In this document: piece after piece, positions 6,629-14,806 of the stretch
Numbering within the stretch: the stretch's first letter is position 1
Layout: each line of letters opens with the position of its first letter
Assembly (NCBI GenBank): GCA_937926195.1
Contig: CALEXZ010000032.1
Span: 1 to 18,343 of the forward strand
Direction: 5' to 3'
Origin: an uncultured Actinomyces sp.
GTDB lineage: Bacteria; Actinomycetota; Actinomycetes; Actinomycetales; Actinomycetaceae
Length of the DNA: 18,343 nucleotides
The notes under the pieces: model-generated
What the model was told of the DNA's origin: nothing
The model's database searches: none
What the model saw: only the letters and a program-made list of their open reading frames with translations
Made by a program: the position numbers and the translations under genes

Positions 6629-7320
6629 CCCGCGGCCTCCTCCGGTCGCTTCTCGGAGGCGGCCGAGGTGCCGGGCACCATGTCCTCGGCGCGGCGCAGG
6701 AGGTCGCCCGCAGGCTCCCAGTAGGCCAGGCCGGTGAGCGTGGCGCCGTCGAAGGTCAGGGAGGTCAGGGAGGCCAGGGAGCACTCGCGTCGCCGCGGGT
6801 CGTGGGCGAGGGGAAGGCCCTCGAGCCACAGGCGGGTCGCCCACACGGGCAGCTGGTGGGAGACGAGCAGGACCTCTCGGCCCTCGTAGCGGCTGCGGGC
6901 CTCGCGCACGACGGCGCTCATACGCGCGACGAGCTCGGTGTAGGGCTCGCCCCAGGAGGGGCGCCAGGGGTTGATGTAGTAGCGCCAGTACGTCGGGTGC
7001 GCCAGGACCCACCGGTTGGCGTTGACGGGCACGCCCTCGAAGTGGTTGTCCGCCTCGATGAGCCGCACGTCCGTCTGGGCCTCAAGGCCGAAGGCGGCGG
7101 CCGTCGGGGCACCGGTCTCCACGGCCCGCTCCAGCGGGGAGGTGATGACGGCGGCGAGGTCGTGACCGGAGGAGGACAGGACGTCGGCGACCTGGGAGGC
7201 CATCTGGTGTCCCAGCTCAGACAGGTGGTAGCCGGGCATGCGCCCGTACAGGACGCCTTCGGGGTTGTGGACCTCCCCGTGCCTCATGAGGTGGATCGTC
7301 GTGCGTGCCGTGCTCGCCAT
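6625..7320 (-). CDS. Histidine phosphatase superfamily protein (phosphoglycerate-mutase-like)
   Basis: The 231-residue cytoplasmic protein has the superfamily phospho-acceptor motif LMRHGEVHN (R13, H14), the SPLERAVET segment (R65) and the second catalytic His in VSHQLPVW (H155). These support a phosphohydrolase or mutase of the branch-1 type, with substrate unknown. The start MASTARTTIHLMRHGEVHNP resembles actinobacterial proteins often called phosphoglycerate mutase-like, and there is no reason to call it a glycolytic mutase. ATG 7320 is preceded by GAGAGG about 8 nt upstream. It overlaps the downstream unknown membrane protein by 4 nt and is divergent from dapD, with 73 nt between the two starts. 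Confidence 0.9.
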   Translation of the reverse strand: MASTARTTIHLMRHGEVHNPEGVLYGRMPGYHLSELGHQMASQVADVLSSSGHDLAAVITSPLERAVETGAPTAAAFGLEAQTDVRLIEADNHFEGVPVNANRWVLAHPTYWRYYINPWRPSWGEPYTELVARMSAVVREARSRYEGREVLLVSHQLPVWATRLWLEGLPLAHDPRRRECSLASLTSLTFDGATLTGLAYWEPAGDLLRRAEDMVPGTSAASEKRPEEAAG

Positions 7321-7380
7321 GGCCCGATCCTCTCACGTCCGGATGCGGGCGAGCGCACCGCCGTCGGCCACGACCTCCCG

Positions 7381-7386
7381 TATCGT
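7381..7386 (+). promoter_or_regulatory. Candidate -10 box (TATCGT) for a leaderless dapD transcript
   Basis: TATCGT fits TANNNT and ends 7 nt before the dapD ATG at 7394. There is no Shine-Dalgarno in the intervening GTGGCCC. The 73-nt divergent spacer must also hold the promoter of the phosphatase gene, so the two promoters are close or overlapping. Confidence 0.5.
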
Positions 7387-7393
7387 GTGGCCC

Positions 7394-8359
7394 ATGACCA
7401 CACGCAGTGCCTGGGGCCTGGGCCTCGCAACCGTGACCGACGACGGCACCACCCTCGACGTCTGGTACCCCAACCCGGTCCTGGGTGACGAGCCCGAGGA
7501 CGGCCACGCCGACCTGCGCGCCACCCTGTCCACCATGGAGCGCCGCGACGAGGCCCGCGGTGTGCACACGACCGTCGTGCGCACGTGGTCGGACCTGGAC
7601 GACGCCCCGCAGACGGTGGCGGGCGCCTACCTGCGCCTGCACATCCTGTCCCACCGTCTCGTGCTGCCCGGCAGCGTCAACCTCGACGGGATCGTCTCGC
7701 GCCTGTCCAACGTCGTGTGGACGAGCGAGGGCCCCTGCGCCGCTGAGGACTTCGAGCACACGCGCGCCCGCCTGCTGGCCAAGCTCGGTCACCCGGTGAC
7801 GGTCCGCTCGGTGGACCGGTTCCCGCGGATGCTCGACTACGTCATGCCCTCGGGCGTGCGCATCGGCGACGCCGGCAGCGTGTGCCTGGGCGCCTACCTG
7901 GCCGAGGGCACGGTCGTCATGCAGTCCGGCTTCGTCAGCTACAACGCGGGGACCCTGGGTCGCTCCCTCGTCGAGGGGCGGCTCGCCCACGGTGTCATCA
8001 TCGGCGCGGGCTCCGACATCGGGGTGGGCGCCTCGACGATGGGCACCCTGCCCCCCGGCCGTGAGCGGGTGAGTCTGGGTGAGGGCTGCCTCCTGGGCGC
8101 GAACTCCGGCCTGGGGATCCCGCTGGGCGACAACTGCGTCGTCGAGGCCGGCCTGTACCTCACCGCGGACACGCGTGTGGCGCTGCTGCCCTCGGGCGGC
8201 GTCGTCCCCGGCCCGCAGGGCCAGTTCCGCCAGCCACGCGTCGTCGAGGCACGGGCGCTGTCGGGCGCCTCCAACGTCCTGTTCCGCCGCAACTCCCAGT
8301 CGGGCGCGGTCGAGGCGATGCCCCGAGGCGGCAAGGAGATCACCCTTCCGGGCGCCTGA
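7394..8359 (+). CDS. dapD: 2,3,4,5-tetrahydropyridine-2,6-dicarboxylate N-succinyltransferase (DapD)
   Basis: DapD transfers succinyl from succinyl-CoA to tetrahydrodipicolinate, the first committed step of the succinylase route to diaminopimelate and lysine. The 321-residue product has the actinobacterial form of the enzyme: an N-terminal domain, then a left-handed beta-helix with PSGVRIGDAGSVCLGAYLAEG (152-172), FVSYNAGTLGRSLVEGR (180-196) and CLLGANSGLGIPLGDNCVVE, and a C-terminal ALSGASNVLFRRNSQSGAVE. Glu194 in LVEGR corresponds to the catalytic Glu reported for the Mycobacterium enzyme. The length agrees with the mycobacterial protein (about 317). ATG 7394 is set by the start of conserved sequence and the -10-like motif; the frame upstream to 7238 runs over the divergent gene. 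dapC, the next step, lies about 1.6 kb away on the opposite strand. Confidence 0.95.
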   Translation: MTTRSAWGLGLATVTDDGTTLDVWYPNPVLGDEPEDGHADLRATLSTMERRDEARGVHTTVVRTWSDLDDAPQTVAGAYLRLHILSHRLVLPGSVNLDGIVSRLSNVVWTSEGPCAAEDFEHTRARLLAKLGHPVTVRSVDRFPRMLDYVMPSGVRIGDAGSVCLGAYLAEGTVVMQSGFVSYNAGTLGRSLVEGRLAHGVIIGAGSDIGVGASTMGTLPPGRERVSLGEGCLLGANSGLGIPLGDNCVVEAGLYLTADTRVALLPSGGVVPGPQGQFRQPRVVEARALSGASNVLFRRNSQSGAVEAMPRGGKEITLPGA

Positions 8360-8366
8360 GGCCCCG

Positions 8367-8437
8367 CCCCGGCCCGTCGCGCGCGACCGCCCCCGGCCCG
8401 TCGTGCGCGGCCGCCCCGGCCCGCCGCGCACGTCGTC
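8367..8437 (+). repeat. Three imperfect tandem copies of a 24-nt GC-rich unit
   Basis: The unit CCCCGGCCCGTCGCGCGCGA plus CCGC at 8367-8390 is repeated at 8391-8414 with two changes and in degraded form from 8415 to about 8437. It lies between the dapD stop and the terminator hairpin and contains no gene. Confidence 0.6.
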
Positions 8438-8456
8438 TGGCCGCGCACCCGGCCAC

Positions 8457-8495
8457 CACGTGAGGGGCTCCCGGTCACCGGGAGCCCCTCACGTG
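8457..8495. terminator. Strong bidirectional terminator between dapD and gltA
   Basis: CACGTGAGGGGCTCCCGG at 8457-8474 is exactly complementary to 8478-8495, leaving a TCA loop, so the stem has 18 perfect pairs. It ends 9 nt before the gltA stop and lies 97 nt after the dapD stop, where it can end both convergent transcripts. There is no T-run, as is usual for this composition. Confidence 0.85.
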
Positions 8496-8504
8496 ACGAC
8501 GGCG

Positions 8505-9884
<1,380 letters not shown>

Positions 9885-9888
9885 GGTT

Positions 9889-9929
9889 CCTCCTGGGGTG
9901 AGCCGGGGGCTGGGCCGCCTGTCACTGTA
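9889..9929 (-). promoter_or_regulatory. gltA leader: candidate -10 box and ribosome-binding site
   Basis: On the - strand TACAGT (9924-9929) is a good -10 match. It would give a leader of about 33 nt ending with AGGAGG (9889-9894), 4 nt before the ATG. No matching -35 is evident. The 9930-9995 stretch between this box and the dapC stop has no strong terminator hairpin, so read-through from dapC is also possible. Confidence 0.4.
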
Positions 9930-9995
9930 GCGGCTCGGGTCGGGTGGCAGATCAGTGGCCGGGGGTGCGGACCGGGCCCGTCAGGCGGCCGGGTG

Positions 9996-11189
9996 TCAGC
10001 GGCGGAACAGGTCGGTGGCGGCCAGGCGGCGGCAGGCGGCGTCAACGCGCTCGTCGGTGTCGGTCAGGCTCATGCGCACGCGCCCGTGCCCCGCCTCGCC
10101 GTAGAAGTCGCCCGGGGCGACGACGATCCCCAGTTCGGCGAAGGCGCCCACGAGGTCGAAGGCACTCATGTGCTCCGGCCCGCGCAGCCACAGGTACAGG
10201 CCGGCGACCGAGTCCTCGTCGTTGCTCAGCCCCGCGGCGGCACAGGCCGCGATGAGCCTCGTGCGACGACGGCGGTAGGTCTCGCGCTGGGCGTCGACGT
10301 GGGCGTCGTCGGCGAGGACGGCGGTCATGGCGGCCATGACGGGGGCGGCGAGCAGCAGGCCCGAGTGCTTGCGCACCTCGGTGACCGCCGCCAGCAGCTG
10401 GGGGTCCCCGGCCATGAGGGCGGCCCGGTAGCCGGCGAGGTTGGACTGCTTGGACAGGGAGTACAGGGCGATGAGCCCGGTGAGATCGGGGGTGCCGTCG
10501 GGCAGGGTGCCGCTCACGCGCGCGTCCAGGAGGCTGGGCACACCCACGGTGCTCCAGGGCTCGGCCCAGGCCAGCTCGGCGTAGCACTCGTCGCTGGCGA
10601 CGACGGCCCCGCGCTCGCGCGCCCAGGCGACGATGCGGGCGAGCTGCTCGACGGACAGGACGTGCCCGTCGGGGTTGCCGGGGCTGTTGAGCCAGATGAG
10701 GACGGGGGCGCCGTCGTCGGGCAGCCGCCAGGTGGCGGGGTCGGCGTCGACGTCCACCGGCACGGGGGTGGCGCCTGCGAGCCGGGCACCGACGTCGTAG
10801 GTGGGGTAGGCGGCCCGCGGGTGCAGGACGAGGTCGCCGGGGCGCACACCCAGGTGGCTGGGCAGCAGGGCGACGGCCTCCTTGGAGCCGATGGTGGGCA
10901 GGACGTGGGCATCGCTCAGGCCCGTGACGCCGCGGCGGCGCGCGTACCAGCGGATGATCGCCTCCCGCAGGGCGGGTGTGCCGACGGCGGCGGGGTAGCC
11001 GGGTGCGTCGGAGGCGGCGGCCAGGGCCTCGCGGGCGAGGGCGGGGGTCGGGTCGACCGGGGTGCCGATGGACAGGTCGACCGTGCCGTCGGGGTGCTCA
11101 GCCGCACGCCGGCGGTAGGGCGCGAGCGAGTTCCAGGGGAAGTCGGGCAGGGCCAGGGGCCGCGGCAGCGTGCAGGGCGTGAAGGTCAT
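9996..11189 (-). CDS. dapC: Succinyldiaminopimelate transaminase (DapC), PLP class I/II aminotransferase
   Basis: DapC converts N-succinyl-2-amino-6-ketopimelate to N-succinyl-LL-2,6-diaminopimelate with glutamate, the step after DapD. The 397-residue product is a fold-type I aminotransferase: GYPAAVGTPALREAI (64-78), NSPGNPDG (168-175), DECYAEL (200-206), the PLP lysine in SLSKQSNLAGYR (K247) and the substrate-carboxylate Arg in GRVRMSLT (R372). The N-terminus LPDFPWNSLAPYRRRAAEHP is typical of actinobacterial DapC. Motifs alone would allow other aminotransferases; the adjacent fdxA, an arrangement also found in Mycobacterium (fdxC-dapC), supports DapC. ATG 11189 has no Shine-Dalgarno; a GACAAT box ends 6 nt before it, within an inverted repeat. 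Confidence 0.9.
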   Translation of the reverse strand: MTFTPCTLPRPLALPDFPWNSLAPYRRRAAEHPDGTVDLSIGTPVDPTPALAREALAAASDAPGYPAAVGTPALREAIIRWYARRRGVTGLSDAHVLPTIGSKEAVALLPSHLGVRPGDLVLHPRAAYPTYDVGARLAGATPVPVDVDADPATWRLPDDGAPVLIWLNSPGNPDGHVLSVEQLARIVAWARERGAVVASDECYAELAWAEPWSTVGVPSLLDARVSGTLPDGTPDLTGLIALYSLSKQSNLAGYRAALMAGDPQLLAAVTEVRKHSGLLLAAPVMAAMTAVLADDAHVDAQRETYRRRRTRLIAACAAAGLSNDEDSVAGLYLWLRGPEHMSAFDLVGAFAELGIVVAPGDFYGEAGHGRVRMSLTDTDERVDAACRRLAATDLFRR

Positions 11190-11190
11190 G

Positions 11191-11205
11191 GGGTGATTGT
11201 CACCC
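11191..11205 (-). promoter_or_regulatory. Inverted repeat overlapping the candidate -10 box of dapC
   Basis: On the - strand GGGTGA-CAA-TCACCC is a perfect 6-bp inverted repeat with a 3-nt spacer, ending one base before the dapC ATG. It contains GACAAT (11196-11201), a four-of-six -10 match placed 6 nt from the ATG, as expected for a leaderless start. The repeat could be an operator over the promoter, or a hairpin at the start codon if transcription begins upstream in fdxA. Both are inference. The rest of the fdxA-dapC gap (11206-11261) has only a short GCCGG-TGA-CCGGC hairpin. Confidence 0.35.
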
Positions 11206-11261
11206 AGCGGGCCCGACCGCGTCCGAGCCGGTCACCGGCCGGAACGGCCCGCAGAGGCTGC

Positions 11262-11609
11262 TCAGAGGTTGGCGGCCTTCCACTCCTCGTTCTGCGGCGG
11301 CAGGGCGGCGATCATGGGGTCGTCGTAGTCGACGGGTCCCACGCGCTGGGCGCCGCCGGGCGAGCCGAGCCCCTTGAGGTTGAAGAAGTCGATGTTGGCG
11401 CGGGTGTAGTCGGCCCACTCGTCGGGGACGTCGTCCTCGTAGAAGATCGCCTCGGTGGGGCAGACGGGCTCGCAGGCACCGCAGTCGACGCACTCGTCGG
11501 CGTTGATGTAGAGAGTGCGTTCACCCTCGTAGATGCAGTCGACGGGGCACTCGTCCACGCAGGCCCTGTCCTTGACGTCGACACAGGGCTGGGCGATGAC
11601 GTAGGTCAT
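11262..11609 (-). CDS. fdxA: Seven-iron ferredoxin (FdxA/FdxC type, 3Fe-4S plus 4Fe-4S)
   Basis: This 115-residue cytoplasmic electron carrier matches the actinobacterial FdxA/FdxC pattern. From Azotobacter-type ferredoxins, C9, C17 and C50 should hold the 3Fe-4S cluster, and C21, C40, C43 and C46 (CVDCGACEPVCP) the 4Fe-4S cluster. The extra Cys seen at position 11 of the Azotobacter protein is Val12 here, consistent with a true 3Fe site. The C-terminal tail of some 55 residues (DDVPDEWADYTRANIDFF through NEEWKAANL) is typical of the subgroup. ATG 11609 follows AGGAGG by 4 nt; the frame extends 14 codons further to 11651 without conserved sequence. dapC follows after 72 nt, and a promoter lies upstream at 11663-11691. 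Confidence 0.95.
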   Translation of the reverse strand: MTYVIAQPCVDVKDRACVDECPVDCIYEGERTLYINADECVDCGACEPVCPTEAIFYEDDVPDEWADYTRANIDFFNLKGLGSPGGAQRVGPVDYDDPMIAALPPQNEEWKAANL

Positions 11610-11662
11610 GCATCCTCCTGGTTCCTCGGGCCGGTCGCCGCCGGGCGGCACTGTCTAGCGCA

Positions 11663-11691
11663 AGTATGTTCTCGGACGTCAGCGAGTCCAA
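11663..11691 (-). promoter_or_regulatory. fdxA promoter (TTGGAC - 17 nt - CATACT)
   Basis: On the - strand TTGGAC (11686-11691) and CATACT (11663-11668) are separated by exactly 17 nt, and each matches four of six consensus bases for the housekeeping sigma factor. Transcription would start near 11656, giving a leader of about 47 nt before the fdxA ATG with AGGAGG in place. This is the best complete promoter in the window. The remaining 11692-11775, between it and the VanW stop, has no convincing terminator. Confidence 0.55.
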
Positions 11692-11775
11692 GAGCGCGCT
11701 GTGGTGGCGCTGGGCACCCGCCGGGGCAGCGGCTGCGGCGTGACGCCAGGCGCGCGTGGAGGCGGGCGCTCACGC

Positions 11776-14766
11776 CTAGGAGGTGCACACCAGGGCGTTG
11801 TCGGCCGCGTAGGAGGTGGTGAGCACGTCGTCGGCGGGCCTGGTGCCGTCGGGGGCGGTGCGGCTACGGGTGACGGTGACGTCGAATCCGGCCTGGCCGC
11901 CCTCGTAGGGCTCGCAGCCGGGGGCGTTGGAGGTCTCGGTGCGCACCGGACGGTAGGCGGTGTGCTCGCTGGAGGAGATGCTGACGTCGTAGTAGTGGGT
12001 GGACCACAGGCGCACGTGGACCTCGCCGTCGGAGACCCAGGCGTTGACGAGGACGGCGTAGGGGGTGGAGTTCGTCCACTTGACGTCGAGCACGCCGGTC
12101 CACAGCGTGGCCTCACGTCCGGCCGGGTAGCGGGTGAACCACACCGAGTGGGGGTGGTGCTCGACGTCGTCCATGCCGGCCTCGAAACCGGCGTTGAAGA
12201 CGGTCGTGGCCACCTGGGACAGGCCGCCTCCCATGGCGTTGGAGTGCACGCCGTTGGTGTAGACCCCGGCGGCGGCGAAGCCGTGCTCGGCGTCGACGGG
12301 CCCCAGGGCCTCGGTGAGGGAGAAGGTCTCTCCGGGCATGACCACGGTGCCGTTGATGGCGGCGGTCCCGGCGGTGAGGTTCTGGGTGCGCACGGGGTCG
12401 TAGTAGAAGGGGGTGGCGTACTCGCCGACGACCTGGGTGATGCCCCACTGGGCCTCGGGCTCGTTGTGGTCCGGCTCGGTGACGGTCACGGGCAGGGTGA
12501 CCCGGCGCTGGCCGTCGCGAGCCTCCAGGACGGCGGTGGCGAGGGCCTCGGAGTCGATGCCGACGCCGGAGTTGCCGGGGACGAAGACGGGGGTGCCTGC
12601 GGCGGAGCCCTCAATGGTGAAGGTGGCGTCAGCGGGGGCGGTCTCGACGGCGGAGCCCATGTCCTCCACGACGGCGTCATGCAGGAGGGTGGGGTCGAGA
12701 TGCGCCGACAGCGTGCCCGCCTCATTGACGATGCTCACGGTGGAGGCGATGTCGGCGGGGGTGAGGACGGCATCGGCCTGGGCCTTGGCGGCCACCTCGG
12801 TGCCGGCCGCCGTGACGGTGATGTCGGAGGCGAGCAGCGGGGTGAGGACGTCGTCGATGAGGGCCTGGGCCTCGGCGTCGGTGACCGCGGGCTCGGTCGT
12901 CCCGGAGACGAGCTCGACGGTCTGCTGACCCAGCGGCCAGCCGGAGCGCAGCCTGTCGACGGAGGCGGCGACGTCGACGCCGGTGCCGGCCACGGCGGGG
13001 GTGAGCACGGGCGTCGTGCCGTCGAGGGTGACGGTGGCGTCGATGGTGCCCTGGGAGAGGGTGGAGAGCCTGCTGTTGAGGGCTGCGGTGAGGGCCTCGG
13101 TGTCGACAGCGGTCACCGCCTGGACCTCGGTGCCGGTGAGGCGGTCGATGATGGTCACGGGGTTGAGCGTGAAGGACGTGAGGGCGTCGACGCTGGCGGC
13201 GGCGTCGAGGCTCACGCCGGACTGCGCGGGAACGAGCGTGTCGGTGACGGCGTGGTCGCCGCCGGGGACGGAGACGGTGACGGCCTCGTCGAGCTGGGCG
13301 GAGAGGGCGTCGGTGACGGCCTGCTGGGCCTGCTCCGTGCTCATGCCGCCGACGTCGACGCCGGAGACGGTGGAGCCGGAGAAGATGTGCTGGGTGGTGG
13401 CTGCGGCGGTGCCGCCCCACAGGAGGAGAAGGAGTCCCGCGCCCACGCCCAGGAGGGTGCCCAGGCGGCGTCGGCCGCGGGAGGCGGGCTCGACGGCGAC
13501 CACCGGGGCGGCACTGGAGGGGACGTCTGCTGCCACCGCGGGCAGGGTCGCGTGGTCGGCAGGGGCGTCCACGGGCGCCACAGCAACGGCGGGCTCGATG
13601 GAGGCCGGAAGCGGCTCGGGGGCCGCGACGGTGGGAGCGATGGAGGCCGGAAGGACTCCAGGGGCCGCAACGGCAGGCTCGATCGACGCCGGAAGCGGTT
13701 CGGGGGCCGCAGCGGCAGGCGCGATCGATGCGGGAAGAGGCTCGTCCGCCACCGTGGGCTCAGCGACGGACTCCGACGCAGGCTCGGCGGGCTCGGCGGG
13801 CTCGGCCTCCGCCACAGGCTCGGAGTCCTGGCACGCTGCCACAGCCTGGGCCACATCCTCCGACGTGAGCCTGACCGTCTCATGAGCCACGACGGGCTCA
13901 ACCGCCTCCGGAGCAACGTCCTCACCGGCTGCCACGGCCTCAGGCTCAGGCTCAACGGTTTCGTCGCCATCCGCGCACTCAACGGTGTCGTCGCCATCCG
14001 CAGGCTCGACGTCCTGGCAAGCCGCCACAGCCTGGGCCACAGCCTCCGACGTGAGCCTGACCGTCTCAGCAGTCACAGGCTCCACGACCACCGGAGCCTG
14101 CTCCGTGGCCTCGGTCGTCTCCGCGGCCTCCTCCGTAACCGCAGGCTCGATGGCCTCGGCCGTCTCCGCGGCCTCCGCCACAGTCTCTGCCGCAGGCTCA
14201 ACGGTGTCGTCGCCATCCGCAGACTCAACCGCCTCCGGGGCCTCCTCGGCGGCGTCATCACAGGCCGCCGCGGTCTCGGCCGCAAGATTGACCGTGACAT
14301 CGCCTGCCATCACGGACTCGCCGCCCTCGGGGCAGGACTCGCCAGCATCCTCAGCCGCGGGCTCTGCCTCAGGTGCGGCGGTCTCGTCAGCCACCACGGG
14401 CTCAACCGGTGTCGCGACCTGCTCCGCGGGCTCCGCCACGGGCTCGGCGGTCTCGTCAGCCACCACGGGCTCAACCGGTGTCGTGGCCTGCTCCGCGGCC
14501 TCAGCCACGGGCTCGGCGGTCTCGTCAGCCACCACGGGCTCAACCGGTGTCGCAACCTGCTCCGCGGCCTCAGCCACGGGCTCGACGTCCTGGGCAGCAG
14601 CCACGGCCTGGGCCACATCCTCCGACGTGAGCCTGACCGTCTCGGCAGCCGCAGGCTCCATGGCCTCTGAAGCCTGCTCCACGGCCTCGTCACCGGCCAC
14701 CACGGCCTCAGCCGTGAGATCGACAGTGTCGTCACCCGCCGGGACGGGGGTAGAGGTGCTGTCCAT
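11776..14766 (-). CDS. VanW-family membrane protein with very long repetitive acidic N-terminal region
   Basis: The roughly 996-residue product has three parts. Residues 1 to about 430 are low-complexity, rich in Ala, Glu, Val and Pro, and built from internal repeats: three tandem 23-residue units (71-139), three spaced copies of ETVRLTSE.VAQAVAA.QD (about 42, 234 and 296) and four LPASI units of 14 residues (344 onward). An RGRRR stop and one membrane helix follow (about 430-458), so the N-terminal part is predicted cytoplasmic. The exterior begins SGVDVGGMSTEQAQQAV, typical of the peptidoglycan-binding domain that precedes VanW, and ends with a VanW domain (about 783-928: YATPFYYDPVRTQNL, NGTVVMPGETFSLTEALGP, GGGLSQVATTVFNAGF). 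The role of VanW is not established; cell-wall association is inferred. ATG 14766 has AGGA 7 nt upstream; an ATG at 14814 overlaps the typA stop and lacks this. The 40-nt gap after typA suggests cotranscription. Confidence 0.88.
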   Translation of the reverse strand: MDSTSTPVPAGDDTVDLTAEAVVAGDEAVEQASEAMEPAAAETVRLTSEDVAQAVAAAQDVEPVAEAAEQVATPVEPVVADETAEPVAEAAEQATTPVEPVVADETAEPVAEPAEQVATPVEPVVADETAAPEAEPAAEDAGESCPEGGESVMAGDVTVNLAAETAAACDDAAEEAPEAVESADGDDTVEPAAETVAEAAETAEAIEPAVTEEAAETTEATEQAPVVVEPVTAETVRLTSEAVAQAVAACQDVEPADGDDTVECADGDETVEPEPEAVAAGEDVAPEAVEPVVAHETVRLTSEDVAQAVAACQDSEPVAEAEPAEPAEPASESVAEPTVADEPLPASIAPAAAAPEPLPASIEPAVAAPGVLPASIAPTVAAPEPLPASIEPAVAVAPVDAPADHATLPAVAADVPSSAAPVVAVEPASRGRRRLGTLLGVGAGLLLLLWGGTAAATTQHIFSGSTVSGVDVGGMSTEQAQQAVTDALSAQLDEAVTVSVPGGDHAVTDTLVPAQSGVSLDAAASVDALTSFTLNPVTIIDRLTGTEVQAVTAVDTEALTAALNSRLSTLSQGTIDATVTLDGTTPVLTPAVAGTGVDVAASVDRLRSGWPLGQQTVELVSGTTEPAVTDAEAQALIDDVLTPLLASDITVTAAGTEVAAKAQADAVLTPADIASTVSIVNEAGTLSAHLDPTLLHDAVVEDMGSAVETAPADATFTIEGSAAGTPVFVPGNSGVGIDSEALATAVLEARDGQRRVTLPVTVTEPDHNEPEAQWGITQVVGEYATPFYYDPVRTQNLTAGTAAINGTVVMPGETFSLTEALGPVDAEHGFAAAGVYTNGVHSNAMGGGLSQVATTVFNAGFEAGMDDVEHHPHSVWFTRYPAGREATLWTGVLDVKWTNSTPYAVLVNAWVSDGEVHVRLWSTHYYDVSISSSEHTAYRPVRTETSNAPGCEPYEGGQAGFDVTVTRSRTAPDGTRPADDVLTTSYAADNALVCTS
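13596..13763 (-). repeat. Four tandem 42-bp units inside the VanW-family gene
   Basis: Units start at 13596, 13638, 13680 and 13722, exactly 42 bp apart. Each encodes a 14-residue block of the form LPASI(A/E)P(A/T)VAAPEP just before the transmembrane helix. The unit at 13722 is the most diverged. The length is a multiple of three, so copy-number change would keep the frame. Confidence 0.8.
14377..14583 (-). repeat. Three tandem 69-bp units inside the VanW-family gene
   Basis: Near-identical 69-bp units begin at 14377, 14446 and 14515, each encoding 23 residues of the form VATPVEPVVADETAEPVAE then AAEQ. Only a few bases differ between copies, which points to recent duplication or ongoing homogenisation. 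Unit length keeps the reading frame. Confidence 0.88.
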
Positions 14767-14806
14767 GCGTCTTTCCTGGAGTTGTGCAGTGGAGGTGGTG
14801 GGTGGC

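Noticed and set aside
14377..14583. A CRISPR-like array
   Set aside because: The units are directly adjacent 69-bp coding repeats without spacers and keep the reading frame.
11701..14670. A 989-codon open frame on the + strand, opposite the VanW-family gene
   Set aside because: It is the Gly/Val/His-rich complement of a repetitive high-G+C gene, has no family features and crosses gene borders. The - strand frame has clear domains and a ribosome-binding site.
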